From assembly GCA_030674155.1 (NCBI GenBank), contig CM060318.1, positions 2,674,589 to 2,738,588 on the forward strand: 64,000 nt of DNA, written 5' to 3'. A program made the translations under genes and the position numbers. This document shows, in pieces, positions 1 to 11,999 of this stretch. The notes beneath the pieces were generated by a model. It was not told the origin of the DNA. It searched no databases and was given only the letters and a program-made list of their open reading frames with translations. The stretch is from Stramonita haemastoma. Lineage: Eukaryota > Mollusca > Gastropoda > Neogastropoda > Muricidae. The number at the start of each line of letters is the position of its first letter. The stretch's first letter is position 1.

Positions 1-1629
1 TATCACTGAATATGTTTAAGTTCTATTGTGTTTGAGGTATGGTAACTATTACACTTGATAAGGAAATGGTCTACATCCCCATAAAATTATTATGTCTGTT
101 TAAAACCCAACTTACAGTGAGCCAAATGTGGCCCTTTTTCTCATCACTTATTAACTGGAGGATAAAATAAAATTTGGTTGGAAATCTGACTTGAAAGAAA
201 CTTTTAGAAAGGAACCGATTCCCATCTTGTCAAGCAAGATCATGTATGTCAACAAGAAATCATCTACCCCTACTTACTTACAAGGTCTAAAACACAATCA
301 CAACGCGGAAGGAGACTGGCATATCATCGTGCAGATAGTAATCATACTCACAACTGCTTTGCGACGCTCTTCACAACCGTATTTGTGTCCATTGTTTTGA
401 CCTACAAACATTCTATCATCGGTTTGTCAACACACAAGACATGCCCGAGCGCACACACACACACACCTACACTGTGTAGTAATACAATTTCCTGGAGGGT
501 AATGTATTTTTCATAACAATGTTGTGAAAGTGTTCTTTAAAATTTATGTGGCAAGTTTATGCCAGTTGAAGCGACGCGTAATACATGTATAGATATATTC
601 CTTTCAGTGAATGCTCTGTCTAGCAACCGATCAAAACAGTCCGTCGCTACGCGGACTCATCTTCAAGCGCATCTGCTTTCAAGGGACATCACTCTTACTG
701 TCTGCACAGCGTAGCAGACGATCATTGTTGGTCAGAACACAACATGCAGGTTTATTTAAAGCCTTCTTCGGGCTAATCGATAGGCCAAGACGATAATTGT
801 TTGCGATCAGGTTAAGTGTGCACTTCTTACGTTGTTTCCTCAATTGTTATTTAAGTATCTCTATGTATTGCAATATTTTGTTATTTTTGTTTATTTTATT
901 CCTGGTTCTTTTGTGGTTCGACTATACAGGCTTTTTTTTTTTTTTTTTTTTTTTTTTTTCCAATTTAAGTTTAATATCAGTCCTAAAGAGAATTCTTTCT
1001 TGACGATTCATCAGTGTGATGATTGTTTCGATACATTATCACTATGTTTGGTGTCATTGTTTGAGCATTGTTCCATGCAGCGATTCAGTTTGTTTCCCCA
1101 AAGGAGGCACCATTGCATACAAAAAACTCCGTGTACAATGTACCACATACATTGATCTGCAGAAAAAAAGTAGATGTTAACTTGGTTCTTTACAAACTGC
1201 ATAACCAATGCCATGCACACGCATACATGCGAATACTGGATATCTTATGCTTTATCATATTACTAAAAAAAAAAAAAAAATCACAGCATTGAAGGAAAAA
1301 CTGTTTTTAACTTTTTTAAGCAAAGAAGTTTATTTCCAAGAAGCAAAAGACGAACATGTGAATGATGAAGATTTAGACATTTTTGTGAGATGTGCACCAG
1401 TTTTATACATATATACAATTTTTGGCATACAAAAGTTTAGAATGTAGCTGTTATCAAATCTCTGACATAAAATTATGTGGTATAAAACACACACAGAAAC
1501 TGAATATTTATCTAAAGATACAGTATACTGCAACCTCAGTTTTTCTTTGTTTGTTCTTTGTTTGGTTCCTTTGTGTTTGGTAGTGTTTTTGTGTGGGGTT
1601 GGTTTTTTTTTGTTTGTTTGTTTGTTTGT
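1..1629. other. No gene seen
   Basis: AT-rich sequence with a poly-T run (931-959), a poly-A run (1264-1280) and a TTTG-repeat stretch (1612-1630). No frame with domain or codon bias. Confidence 0.5.
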
Positions 1630-1635
1630 TTTGAT

Positions 1636-1912
1636 TTTTAATGTAGTTAGTGTTCGAGGAGATTTTTCTCTGGAGTTAACATCAGTGCTGACTCCACCAT
1701 CCCCCAAAGTCCTTCGGATGAACTATAAACCGAGGCCCGTGTGTGAACGCACGCAGAACATCTTGCACACATGTTAAATCCTGTTCCGCATTTCGTAAAA
1801 GTAGGCCATCGTGTACCGGTGGGAACAGATAATATGCAAATGCATACACACGGGGACTGGATGTAAAAAAAAACAAGAGTGCTTATCCATAATCTCGATA
1901 TAAAAGAATAAT
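1636..1912 (+). mobile_element. SINE, family 1 (first unit, plus)
   Basis: CTGGAGTTAACATCAGTGCT through GAACGCACGCAGAACATCTT to CTCGATATAAAAGAATAATA; head missing or replaced by a T/G-rich tract. Confidence 0.85.
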
Positions 1913-2184
1913 ATATAAAAAAGAAATAAAATAAAGATAAAGCCTTCTCTGTCTCCTTAGGCTCTTGACCTAAAACAATTTTTAGAAATGTAACTTGTTG
2001 GAAAAGAAAGCACTACTGTTTACATTTCATGCACAGAATTTGGGTAGTCTTCCTCTTTCCAGCATTGGGCCTTTTCATGCCTTCTGTCTCTTTTTTGTTT
2101 GTTTGTGTCGTTTTTGTTTTGTTTGTTTGTTCTTAGCTAGAACTCAAAAGGTGAGACTGTATGCCACTGCTTTTACCCACCATT

Positions 2185-2493
2185 AAGTAGCCGCATTCCA
2201 ATTCGGGGAAGTGTCTAAACTTGACACCTGTGTGCATGCACTTTTTGTAAATGTCACCCGTTCCTACCAGTACAAAAAAGGCCTGCTCTTTCAGATGGGT
2301 TCTTAACGCAAGTGCAAGATGTTTTTCATGCGTTTGCACAAGGGACTTCGGTTTTCGTCTCATCTGAAGGACTTGAGGGAAATGGAAACAGTACTGTTTA
2401 ACTTCACGGTGTAACCCCCTAAAACAGGTGCCTCTGTGGTGGCTCAATCCGGCTGTTAGATCACGAGTGCAACGTTCTAACCGCTAGGCTACC
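2185..2493 (-). mobile_element. SINE, family 1 (first unit, minus), with head
   Basis: Antisense body (TGTCACCCGTTCCTACCAGT, AAGGACTTGAGGGAAATGGA) and a tRNA-like head at the right (GGTAGCCTAGCGGTTAGAAC when reversed). Confidence 0.8.
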
Positions 2494-2518
2494 CCCCCCC
2501 CCCCCCCCCCCCCCCCCC
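2492..2518 (+). repeat. Poly-C run of 27
   Basis: Uninterrupted C homopolymer between two head-to-head SINEs; its length is unlikely to be exact in an assembly. Confidence 0.95.
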
Positions 2519-2835
2519 TGTGTGTATTGCGCTGGCAATTTGAAGACCCGGGTTCGAGTCGGTCGAGGAAATTTTCTTCCTGGAGTTAACATCAGTGCTG
2601 ACTCCACTCTCCCCAAAAGTCCTTCGGATGAGACTTTAAACCGAGGCCCCGTGTGCGAACGCACGCAGAACATCTTGCGCACACGTTAAATCCTGTTCCG
2701 CTTTTCGTAAGAGTAGGCCATCGTGTGGCCGGTGGGAACAGATGACAATATTTACAAAACTGCATGCACACGGGGACTGGATGTAAAAAAACACAAGAGT
2801 GCTTATCCCATAATCCTCGATATAAAAGAATAATA
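2519..2835 (+). mobile_element. SINE, family 1 (second unit, plus), near full length
   Basis: Head ending in B box GACCCGGGTTCGAGTCGG, body CTGGAGTTAACATCAGTGCT, TGCGAACGCACGCAGAACAT, CCGGTGGGAACAGATGACAA, CACACGGGGACTGGATGTAA, and tail at AATCCTCGATATAAAAGAAT. The best plus-strand reference copy of the family. Confidence 0.9.
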
Positions 2836-3099
2836 TAAAAAAAGAAATAAAAAAAAATAAAGCCTTCTCTGTCTCCTCAGGCTCTTGACCTTAAACAATT
2901 TTTAGAAATACAACTAGGAAAAGAAACCACTAGTTTACATTTTATGCACAGAATTTGGGTAGTCTCTCTCTTTCCAGCATTGGGCCATTTTATGCCTTCT
3001 GTCTCTTTTTTTGTTTGTGTCGGTTTTTTTTGGTTTGTTTTGTTCCTTAGCTAGAACTCAAAAGGTGAGACTGTATGCAACTGGTTTTACCCACCATAA

Positions 3100-3315
3100 A
3101 GGTAGCCGCATTCCAACTTCGGGGAAGTGTCTAAACACGACACCTGTGTGCATGCAATTTTTTGTAAATGTCACCCGTTCCTATCAGTACAATAAGGTCT
3201 GCTCTTTCAGATGTGCGAGATGTTTTGCATTTGTACAAGGGATTTGGTTTATAGTCTCATCCAAAGGACTGAGGGAAATGGAAACAGTACTGATACTATC
3301 CAGGGGAACCGATAA
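3100..3315 (-). mobile_element. SINE, family 1 (second unit, minus), truncated
   Basis: Antisense GTGTCTAAACACGACACCTG, TGTCACCCGTTCCTATCAGT and AGTCTCATCCAAAGGACTGA; lacks the head present in the first-unit partner. Confidence 0.8.
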
Positions 3316-3355
3316 AAATGAGCACATTGTTGGCTTATACTGTTATCCTCAGTAA

Positions 3356-4867
3356 AAGAATAATAAATTGATAATAAATTAGGGTGCATTAGCTCTAACA
3401 GTATAGCAATGTCTAATTCATGTTCAATTTTATTGTCTTTTGTAGATATGCGCTTATTTTTGCTCTTTCCTCTTGATAGCCATAATTCATTTCTTGATAC
3501 GTCTATTTTTGTTTCTCTTGTAGCTCAGAGGAGTCAACATGAATAAACATTGTGGATTGTAAGTATGAACTGGCTTCTCGGTCAGGCTAGAAGGGAAACA
3601 ACTCCTATATACTGTGATTTTTTCTAGTAGAGAGCAGTTTCTTTCGTAGATTGTGATGGCTTATATTTTTTTCTTCTCTCCTTGAATGATTGTACATTCT
3701 TAAAGCTTTGATATGTTTCTTGTTCCTTTTTCATATAGCCTGATTCATGATGTTGATGCCTTCATCCAGTTTTTGGCTCATTTTCCTATCATTTATGTAA
3801 CTTTTTGTTGTTGCTGTTATCACATCAGATACTGGGACACTTCAGGGTAAAGTACATGAATAATTTTCCCTCCATATAGGATGCATCAGCCCTAACAATG
3901 TATAGCATGTCTAATTCATTTTCATTTATTTTTGTGTACTTTTGTTTTGCTCTTTCCCCTTTGTATCCATCATTCATTTATTGATACGCATGCCTTTTTG
4001 TTTTTTCAAAAGATTCATGGGAAAGACTATTGTGAACTTATGTTGATGTGGGAATGCAGATACCTTAATGGTAGGCAAAACACTGTTGCAGCAAGATCCC
4101 AGCATTGGTGAATGTGAAGCTCCAGCTGAAAGGAATTGAGAGGAGAAAGTGATCACAGTATAAAACAGTAGTTTAAAGGCAAGCAGGATGTGGTGGGAAC
4201 AAAAAATGAATACTACTAGAGTCACACAAAGAAGCAATTCCTTTCACAGCATTTTCAGAAGGTGTGGACAGTGTTTCTATTAAAAGATTTCCCATTTATT
4301 TCTTTTCATTTTAAAAAGGGGCCTACAGTCAACTAATGATAAAGTTGGTCTCAATACTCAGCATCTTCACAGACTCATTAATAAAGTTATTTTTATGATT
4401 GAAAACTCTTGTAAAAACAAACCAAAACAAACCAAACCAAACCCCCAAAATAAATTTTAAAATTACCCACTCCAAACCAGGTACTTAGATTGTACACTTG
4501 AAGTTGGTGAAATTATTGACTGCCATACTGTGTGCGAGAGACAATTACTACACACTCTCAACAAAGGCGAGAAAGACTAGCTGATGTTTGCTATGGTTAT
4601 TTGCACAGAGGGAGCTCCAGCTCGAAAGTTATGGATTGAAATCCCATAAAGGGCATCGATTTTTCTGGCTCAAGCTGTCTCTTGTTCTCGAAAAAAAAAA
4701 TTCTGTGAGCTCTGTATTGAACATAATCACTTCACATATGCAATTTTGTTATTTGCTTAGCTTTCTTGACCATCACTGCAAGTGTCTATTTCTAGTCTTT
4801 TAATATAAACCCATGACCTCTCACTTCTTTGCTGGTTTGTTAACCACTAGAACATGGATATTTAAAG
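3356..4867. repeat. No gene; one 115-base diverged duplication
   Basis: 3381-3502 and 3880-3992 share TGTCTAATTCAT, TTTTGCTCTTTCC and ATTCATTT.TTGATACG with about 500 bases offset. The rest is AT-rich without further pattern; a fragment near 4060-4135 resembles the family 2 SINE end. Confidence 0.6.
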
Positions 4868-5040
4868 TAGTAAGATGGATGCTCTTGCTAAGTGGTTAAG
4901 ACCATTCAACTTCAATCCCATGGGTCCATGAAGTCTTGAATTCAAATCTCAGTGGTGTGTGGTGAATTGAAGGTGGGGATTTTTACAATCCCCCAGGTCA
5001 ATTTTAAGTGTAGACCTGACAGTTCCTAAAGTCCCTTTGC

Positions 5041-5118
<78 letters not shown>

Positions 5119-5300
5119 TATGCAGAAGATCAAAATATGCACATCAAAGATCCTTTAACACATGTCAGTGTTCGGTGAGTTACGGAAACATGACATACCC
5201 AGCATACATCCTTGAAGTCAGAATGTGGGACCTTCATGGTGGGTGAAAACTGTTGCATAAGCAAAATCTCACCTTTGGTGAACCTCACAGCTCTAGTCAA
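4868..5300 (+). mobile_element. SINE, family 2, split by an AT microsatellite
   Basis: tRNA-like head GGATGCTCTTGCTAAGTGGT and B-box region GTCTTGAATTCAAATCTCAG, a body with TAAGTGTAGACCTGACAG, then 75 bases of AT (5043-5117), then GATCCTTTAACACATGTCAG, AACATGACATACCCAGCATA and TGAAGTCAGAATGTGGGACC. The AT array sits where a short spacer would be expected, so it probably grew inside the element. Confidence 0.75.
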
Positions 5301-6323
5301 GGAACAGGGGGGTGGGGGTAGATATGCATAGTCTGAGCATGCAGTAGTGTCTGCCTGGAATCTAGAAAGAAGCATTGCTTACTTTGTTTACTTCTCATGA
5401 TGAGTAACTGATCTTGTAAGCATGGAGCCCCGTTCTTGTGTTGTTGGTTTTTATATTAACAACTCCTATGTCCAAATGCACATGGTTATGTCTTTTTCCA
5501 TTTCAAATGTTAAGAACGAACTTGGCTCATTCCACTCCCCAAACATGTAGGGTAGTACATATAGTAGCAATGTTGTTTACATTAGTAGCAATGATGACAT
5601 AAATAGTCATCAGTTAGGTAAATGGAATGAGATGACAACTGAGTTTTGATGACCACATGAAGAAAAAGCTTTCTGCCTTGTTCAACAGCTTTTATTTGAC
5701 TGGCTTTTCCCCCTGCTTCTTATCTCTGGCTTCTAGTTCCTTTTTAAACAAGAGCAGTCATACTTTTAAAAATATACAACACAAGAGGGCAAGAAAGAAA
5801 GAGAGGAAAGAAAAAGAAGTAGGTAAACACACACACACAAAACAAACCCAACTCTTGAGAAACAGTTGCAAAAACAAAACAAATTTAATATCACATTGTA
5901 AGAAAAGGGAATTGTTAAAATGTTATACACACAGATTTCAGTCAAATTCTGTTTCAGTATTTGAAAAAAAAACCCTGCTGGAAAGAAATGTATGCTTTTA
6001 AAAGATGAATATTCTTTTGTTGCTATATTACACAAAAAGTGTAATCAAGACAAAACTCATTGCAGACCGAGCCCAACAATAACAAGAAAGAACAAACTTT
6101 AACGATAGGAAAAAATGCAGACTCATAAAAACCATTGGAAAAAAAAACAACTGGGAAAGCCAAAGGACAAGATACAGCAACAATACATCTTAAAAAATAA
6201 AAAAAAGCAAAATATTTGAAAAAGACAATTGCAACTGAGAAACACGAAGACAGGAGATGGTTGCCCATTGGAATGAAAGCCTTCACTCCTGGAAAACTTG
6301 AGCATTGGTTACCCCCCCTTCAG
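5301..6323. other. No gene seen
   Basis: AT-rich unique sequence; minus-strand AATAAA occurs near 5688. Confidence 0.5.
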
Positions 6324-6453
6324 GAGGGAGAGCAGTGGAGGAGTGTGCCCAGATCAACCTGACGGCAAACAGCTGGCCGCCCTGATGCAGGCAGAGACAG
6401 CCCTGGTGATGACGGCAGGCAACTACCACTCCCACTCCCACCACTACCGCTAG
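6324..6453 (+). CDS. Candidate terminal exon of an unidentified plus-strand gene
   Basis: A pyrimidine tract and CAG acceptor (TTACCCCCCCTTCAG, ending at 6323) precede an open frame to TAG at 6451-6453. One base finishes a split codon, then RESSGGVCPDQPDGKQLAAL and MQAETALVMTAGNYHSHSHH, ending YR. Codons end mostly in G or C (CTG, GCC, GTG, AAC, TAC), as in the kinase exons and unlike the AT-rich surroundings. No family recognised and no upstream exons seen in 1-6300, so this is only a candidate; chance is quite possible. Confidence 0.25.
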
Positions 6454-9400
6454 CAGAGATGATCGGTCACATTCGTCATCAAGACTCTTCAGCACAACTT
6501 CTTGATCAAAACCATAGTGGAGCACTCAGGGTCACAAACAAAACTCAAAACAGTAAATAAATAAATAAATACAGAAATGGCAGCTGTGTTCAACAAAATC
6601 ATCATGAGATAGCCCACCTTGCCCCCCCCCACAGTTCAGACTCAATACTTTCATTCGACACATAATACACAGTGAACTGATGCTGGGTACATACATTACC
6701 AAGCTGCTTATTTACAATTGCTATAGGTAACACTTTCAAGTTGCAGCCAGTAGAAGAAAAATTTCAAACATATAATAATAGGAATTTTGCACAGAAAGAA
6801 TAGATTATATTTATAAAGAAGACAAGTTTACATAGGCTGGATTGAGGAAATGTCACCCAGACAACAAGACTATGTAACAGTTATCCAAACTTTAATGTCT
6901 CTGTATAAGCTGGTGAATGTTCATAAAGAAGGCTACTCTAGGAAAAGAGAAAGGATATTTCACTGAGTAAAGTATTCAATAAGAAAAAAAGGATGACAAT
7001 GAAATAACATCAAAGGCAACACTCCTCTGCCCAGAAAATTGAGTGAAAGAAAGGAAGTATCATTCAGTGATGGGGGCGGTTATTACAACAACATTAACAA
7101 CAGACAGGTAACACACAACCACATCTGCTTTTCAGGTAATTATATTAACAGTTAAAAAAAACAACACTGTACAAAAACTATCAGAATGGTAATAATGATA
7201 TGAACACAGAAGAAATGGACCTGTCTTAAGAATTAGCACACAGCCACTAAAAACATCGATAATCAGTATGTGGGTAGGCATTGTAAGGAAAGGCAGGAAG
7301 TGCATCAATGGGTATAAGCCACAAAATAGTCATATACATATACACACGCACGCATGTACACACACACACACACACCACACGCATGCACACATGTACACAT
7401 ATACACACTCTTTACAGTGTGGGCAGAAAACTGATCTCAAGGACAGGTGAAGGGAAGAAAGACGTCTGATAAACATACAATACACATAAGCATGAAAACA
7501 CTATCTGATGCATAAGTTTCATGGAGATAATCTCACCATCCACAGTCACATGACTATGTAACAGATTTCACAGCTTGGAAACCGACAGCTTTAAATTTAA
7601 AAGTCACACTCTGGTGTGAGTTACTATTTCTAGTCACTGTAATGATATGATCTGTACACTTGCTGACTGGAATTCCAAGAAGTGTCGAGTAAATCGTGAA
7701 GCTAGAGCAGCCAGAATAATGCCACAGAGTTCAGTGTTCCACAGTTTTTCAGTCTGCCACAGGAGAGTGGAATACAGACTGCTTTTCCCTGTTCCCTGAG
7801 TTAGCTGCGGCGTGGAGTTTCTCCCTTTCTCTGCTCTAGTGTGCACAGAGTTCTGCAACTTGTCCATGTCTGTTGGTTATACAGTTACCTTCTCTACCTC
7901 TGGAATTTCTCTGAAGGCAGTTGATGTAGCAAAAGGTTTATTGTATAGCGCTCTATACGATCCATGCTGTCATTTCATTTCATGTTGTTTTATAGCCCCA
8001 TCAACCACAAAGGCATTATCAGGGCTGTCACCTATTATCAATGTCAGTACCTCCAATAGACTTCAAGTTCAACATCAACATCATCTAATCATAATACCTT
8101 GCAACTCCTTATTTCAGCCAATTTTGAGTATCTATCTAACAAGGTTCTATTTGCCATGACTTCTTAGAGGACAGGAACCGAGGATGATACATCATGGCGG
8201 GTATACCTAGGGGGGGTGGTGTGGTGACACTGGAATGGGCAATGTGGAAACAGTGGGATTGCTGTGTCACAGAAGATGAGACAGAAAACAAAGTTGGGTG
8301 TGAGTTTTTCTGTATCGTGTTCTGTGTGTATGGTTGTACCAGGTGTATACTTGCAACAACCGGGATAAATGATAGATTTAAAGTGAAACACTGAAGGTGT
8401 TTAATGCTAGCCTTTTTTCTTTTCATGAAAGAAAGTCAACATTGAATTTAAGCAAAGAGAACCCCCCCCCCCCCCCCCCCCTCAACACTTATCAAAAGAC
8501 ATTTAGAAGCGCCATTCATAACAAACTGGTAACAGAATCATAAGAACTTATTACCCACTCCCTGTCCAATTTACAATCCCTTTCAAGCAGTATGGATGAT
8601 CATTTTATCATCTGAGCATACTTGTTTAATCTGAAATCTTGTTAAGCAAACATATTGTGCATGGGATTATTTCAGGTGCACTGTTTTTCTCATTGAAAAT
8701 ACTAAGAGATTTTATTGTATAGTCTACATTGGGTTAATGAAATGAAGCTTGCAGTGTTGCTCTCTCCCGCCCCCTCCAGTTACTAGAATCACATGATCTG
8801 AGTTCTCATATTTATTACATTATCAGATGTGGTGTTATGTGGATATGGCAAATGACTTGTGATAGGTGAACACTAATTATATAATTTAGATGACATAAAA
8901 AGGGAAGTAAGCTAAAACCAGAACTATTTCTTTGGCAAAGCATAAGCTATTGGGATTCATAAAAAGGGAAGTAAGCTAAAACCAGAACTATTTCTTGGCA
9001 AAGCATAAGCTATTGGGATTAATAAAAAGGTGACACCCCCCCTCACCCAAAGAAAAACTGAACATGATTACAACTGAAACCATTGGGTATATCACATACA
9101 GATATACAAAGAGCAATGTGAAATCTGAGCAGGGAATGGATAAAGTAATAGAGGGAGTAATGGAATAAGACCTCTAGAAGTAGTAAATTCAAAAGAGCCA
9201 CTTGCAAAAACAAAACAAAACAAAAAACACCAGTCAATCCTTCTCTTACATGCCCTTATGTACTCCTCTGTGTTTTGAACCGGCAAGATCACTTCACAAC
9301 TCAGAACCCTGACAATGAACTCATCTTGCTAAACAACCACATTCCCCAAAGCAAGTATGAAAAGCATGTGGGAAAACAGTGCACAAAGCGAGAAAGAGTA

Positions 9401-10635
9401 AAACACAGCCAAACAAAAGAAAGCACATAAGAAGAAACAACAGGACCATCTGCAGTAGCTCACCTAAGCCCAGGAATCTATGTTCATCTGGTGTCACAGG
9501 AAATACTCCACGCCATTTTTCACTGGATATTATTGCCTCTTTCATTCTACCTGCCCATTGATAACTATGTATTACCAAAGATGGTGAAGTTCACTGACAG
9601 CAGTGGTTATGTTCAGCCATGAAATGGGAACAAGGAATCAGTATTGGTTAACAGTGCCCACAGAACAAGTCAACAATGTCAGGAAAACTATCAAATATGA
9701 ACATCTCTTTTGCATATATTTGTGTTGTGCCAGCCAAAGGTCATGGGAATTCAGACATGTCCAGCCAAATAAACCAAACATTTCTTTTTTTGTGGTGATA
9801 AAAATGAAAATAACCAGATCAACCTAAACTGAACTACCCCCCTTTTTCAGGACAGGGGGAGGGGGGGGGGGTGTTATTTCAAGATGATCTATAAGCAAAG
9901 CACAGCACAGCCTCTTTGTTTGTGTATATCTAACAAATTCACTGATGTTTTGTACATCTACATTAATTTACTCTTGCACTTTCAGTGATCTGTGTTTTCC
10001 AGTCCTGGCAGAATTGATCAACAGCACGATTTCTCTGCTTCAGACAGGGTTCCTACAGTTTGTTAAGATTTGGAAAACCAAGACCCTTTTCAAGGTCTAA
10101 GTTGTTTGTGAAAACTTACTTAGGTCTGTAAATATTTGTAAATTTCAATTCTTCATCTGTAACATGCATGAACCTTCATTAGTGCAAGAAATGGCCAGAA
10201 ATTTGCATTGTACTTTAAGATGATGGAGGAGAGAGCTGGGTGAAGCGGGAGACAAGAATATTACACAACAGGCGGGGATCTGTTATATGAAGCAGCCAAA
10301 ACCAAATGTGTACATGTTCATCCATACCAGTGGATGATGGGCAGAAACACACCATCAAACACTGACTGCAGTATTTAGAGTAGACTGGAATTCATGTTCA
10401 CCATCATCCCTCTTCCACACAGACAAGATAGCTTAAAAGCAAGTGAAGCTTTCTTCGTACATGTCACAATTCACCATTCATCACTGAAATGTACATTAAT
10501 TAAGATAAATAAAAATCCTTTTTATATTAAAAAGTGTTGCTGACGCCATTGAAAAAAAGACCAAATTAAACTAAAGCTGAAACATTTTGTCCCAATTCTA
10601 TGACATCAACAGGAAAAGTAATGACATCTTGCAGT
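6454..10635. other. No clear gene; short repeats only
   Basis: Holds a CA-rich tract (7340-7410), a poly-C run (8462-8480) and a 63-base direct duplication with AAAAGGGAAGTAAGCTAAAA (8897-8960 and 8963-9025). If the exon at 6324-6453 is real, the first part is its 3' UTR. Confidence 0.5.
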
Positions 10636-10944
10636 AAAAAGGGTAAAGGTAAAGGTGTCCCATAACCTAGGCAGTTGTAAAGGGAGTGGGGTGTCAGGGA
10701 CCTCAGCTTCTCTAGGGGCCAGCATATTGAGGCGGCACCCATCTCCTCTCCCTTGCTGCTTTACCTTCTCTGACCCTAAAGAGGGCAGGTACCCATTGAC
10801 AGCTGGGTGAACTGAGGGGACTGTACTGTAGCCAAGGCATGCGTGCAATCAGTCAACCATTCAACTGGTAACCACGCTCAACGCTGCTTAATCTTGGCTG
10901 GGGGAAAGTGAGTGTTCTGGCCACTGAGCTATCCTGCCCCGCAC
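10636..10944 (-). mobile_element. SINE, family 3, full length with 11-base target duplication
   Basis: Minus strand: tRNA-like head GGGGCAGGATAGCTCAGTGG, GTTACCAGTTGAATGG, central part and a tail of repeated ACCTTT. CATCTTGCAGT flanks it at 10625-10635 and 10945-10955, a clean target-site duplication, so the insertion is relatively recent. Confidence 0.9.
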
Positions 10945-11214
10945 CATCTTGCAGTGACTTCTCTTAACTAACAGGCCAGAAGAATAGTAATCTATGTATC
11001 TGGAAAATTCACAAAACTGTCGAGGTAAGTTAAACTTGTGGGGAAAGGAAAAACAATAGAACATTCTATGTGGGTCCTGAAAGTTTGTGAGACACAGTTC
11101 TGCATTAGTTCTTTGGAGCTTTAGTGTTTCACTTTTCAGTCTTGAGGAGCCCACTGATAGGAGTTTGCATAAAATAGATGTCACTGTCTGCAGTTTTACT
11201 CCAGTGATCATCAG

Positions 11215-11990
11215 AGAAATGGTGAGCAGAGAACTGTTCGCTGACAATGCAGACCTTGTCGTGCATGTCAAAGAGAATCTCCCTCAGCAGAACAACCAGG
11301 ATGTTTGGGCCATCAGCATCAACAACACCAATGACATCCCTGCACCCCATCAATCACCAAGGTGCTGTGAATCATCAGCCACTGCACTTTGCTTGGTTCT
11401 TGAATCACCAAAAGCTGTTGCTCAGTTGAGAAATCAGTCAGTGCAATCATGCTGAAGCTGCTGGTATGTCAGAGCCGGTGTTGAACAAAAACAGCTGACA
11501 CAGAATACCTAACTCAATGTGTACCATGTGCACTTTTTTTGTTGTTGTGAAATTAAACTGCTTTGTAACAATGCAACTTGGAGAAGTGATGCTAGGCAGG
11601 AGAACTGTGGAGACCTTCCTCTACACTGTCTATGGACTTTGGGGCATTACACAGCCAGACATGAAGGCTGGCCTCTTGAACCTACATCTTCTGAGTCCAA
11701 AGTGATGACAGCATAATGCGCACCAAAGGAGGGACACTTGCTCATCCAAGGATAAAGTGTAGCACAAACTGGCCACAGGACACCTCTCACAGGCTGCCCA
11801 GCACTTCATTTCAATGTCTGCAGGGAGACATGAGACTCAAAGGCAGTTGGCACCATGCTGCTCCACAAGACAACAGAGGCATCAGCAAACTGGCCTGTGA
11901 TCCACACACCATGCCTGCCTGCAACCTCTGTGGAAGAGAAAGATGGTTTGGCCTGCAGAGCCACTCCAAAAGCTGCTTCAAAAGGACTGA
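11215..11990 (+). pseudogene. Heavily decayed LINE, reverse transcriptase palm to 3' end
   Basis: The plus strand reads SRELFADNADLVVHVKENL, matching the LINE catalytic block (R-E-L-x-F-A-D-D-x-A-L-V-A-H) with the second catalytic Asp changed to Asn. About 700 bases later comes CNLCGRERWFGLQSHSKSC, like the C-x2-C...G-L-x-S-H-x-x-x-C finger that ends many LINE polyproteins. Stops and frameshifts lie between. The spacing is shorter than in an intact element, so internal loss is likely. Identification rests on these two blocks. Confidence 0.5.
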
Positions 11991-11999
11991 CCTTGCTCC

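Larger units (their letters stand above)
1630..3315. repeat. Tandem duplication, about 915-base offset, each unit with an inverted SINE pair
   Basis: AGCCTTCTCTGTCTCC occurs at 1941 and 2861, and CTAGAACTCAAAAGGTGAGA at about 2137 and 3051. Each unit runs: plus-strand family 1 SINE, unique spacer, minus-strand family 1 SINE. Identity is high but not perfect, with small indels. Confidence 0.85.

Noticed and set aside
10902..10944. tRNA gene
   Set aside because: A-box and B-box sequence belong to the SINE head; it lacks a foldable full tRNA and has target duplications around the longer element. Same for the other tRNA-like heads.
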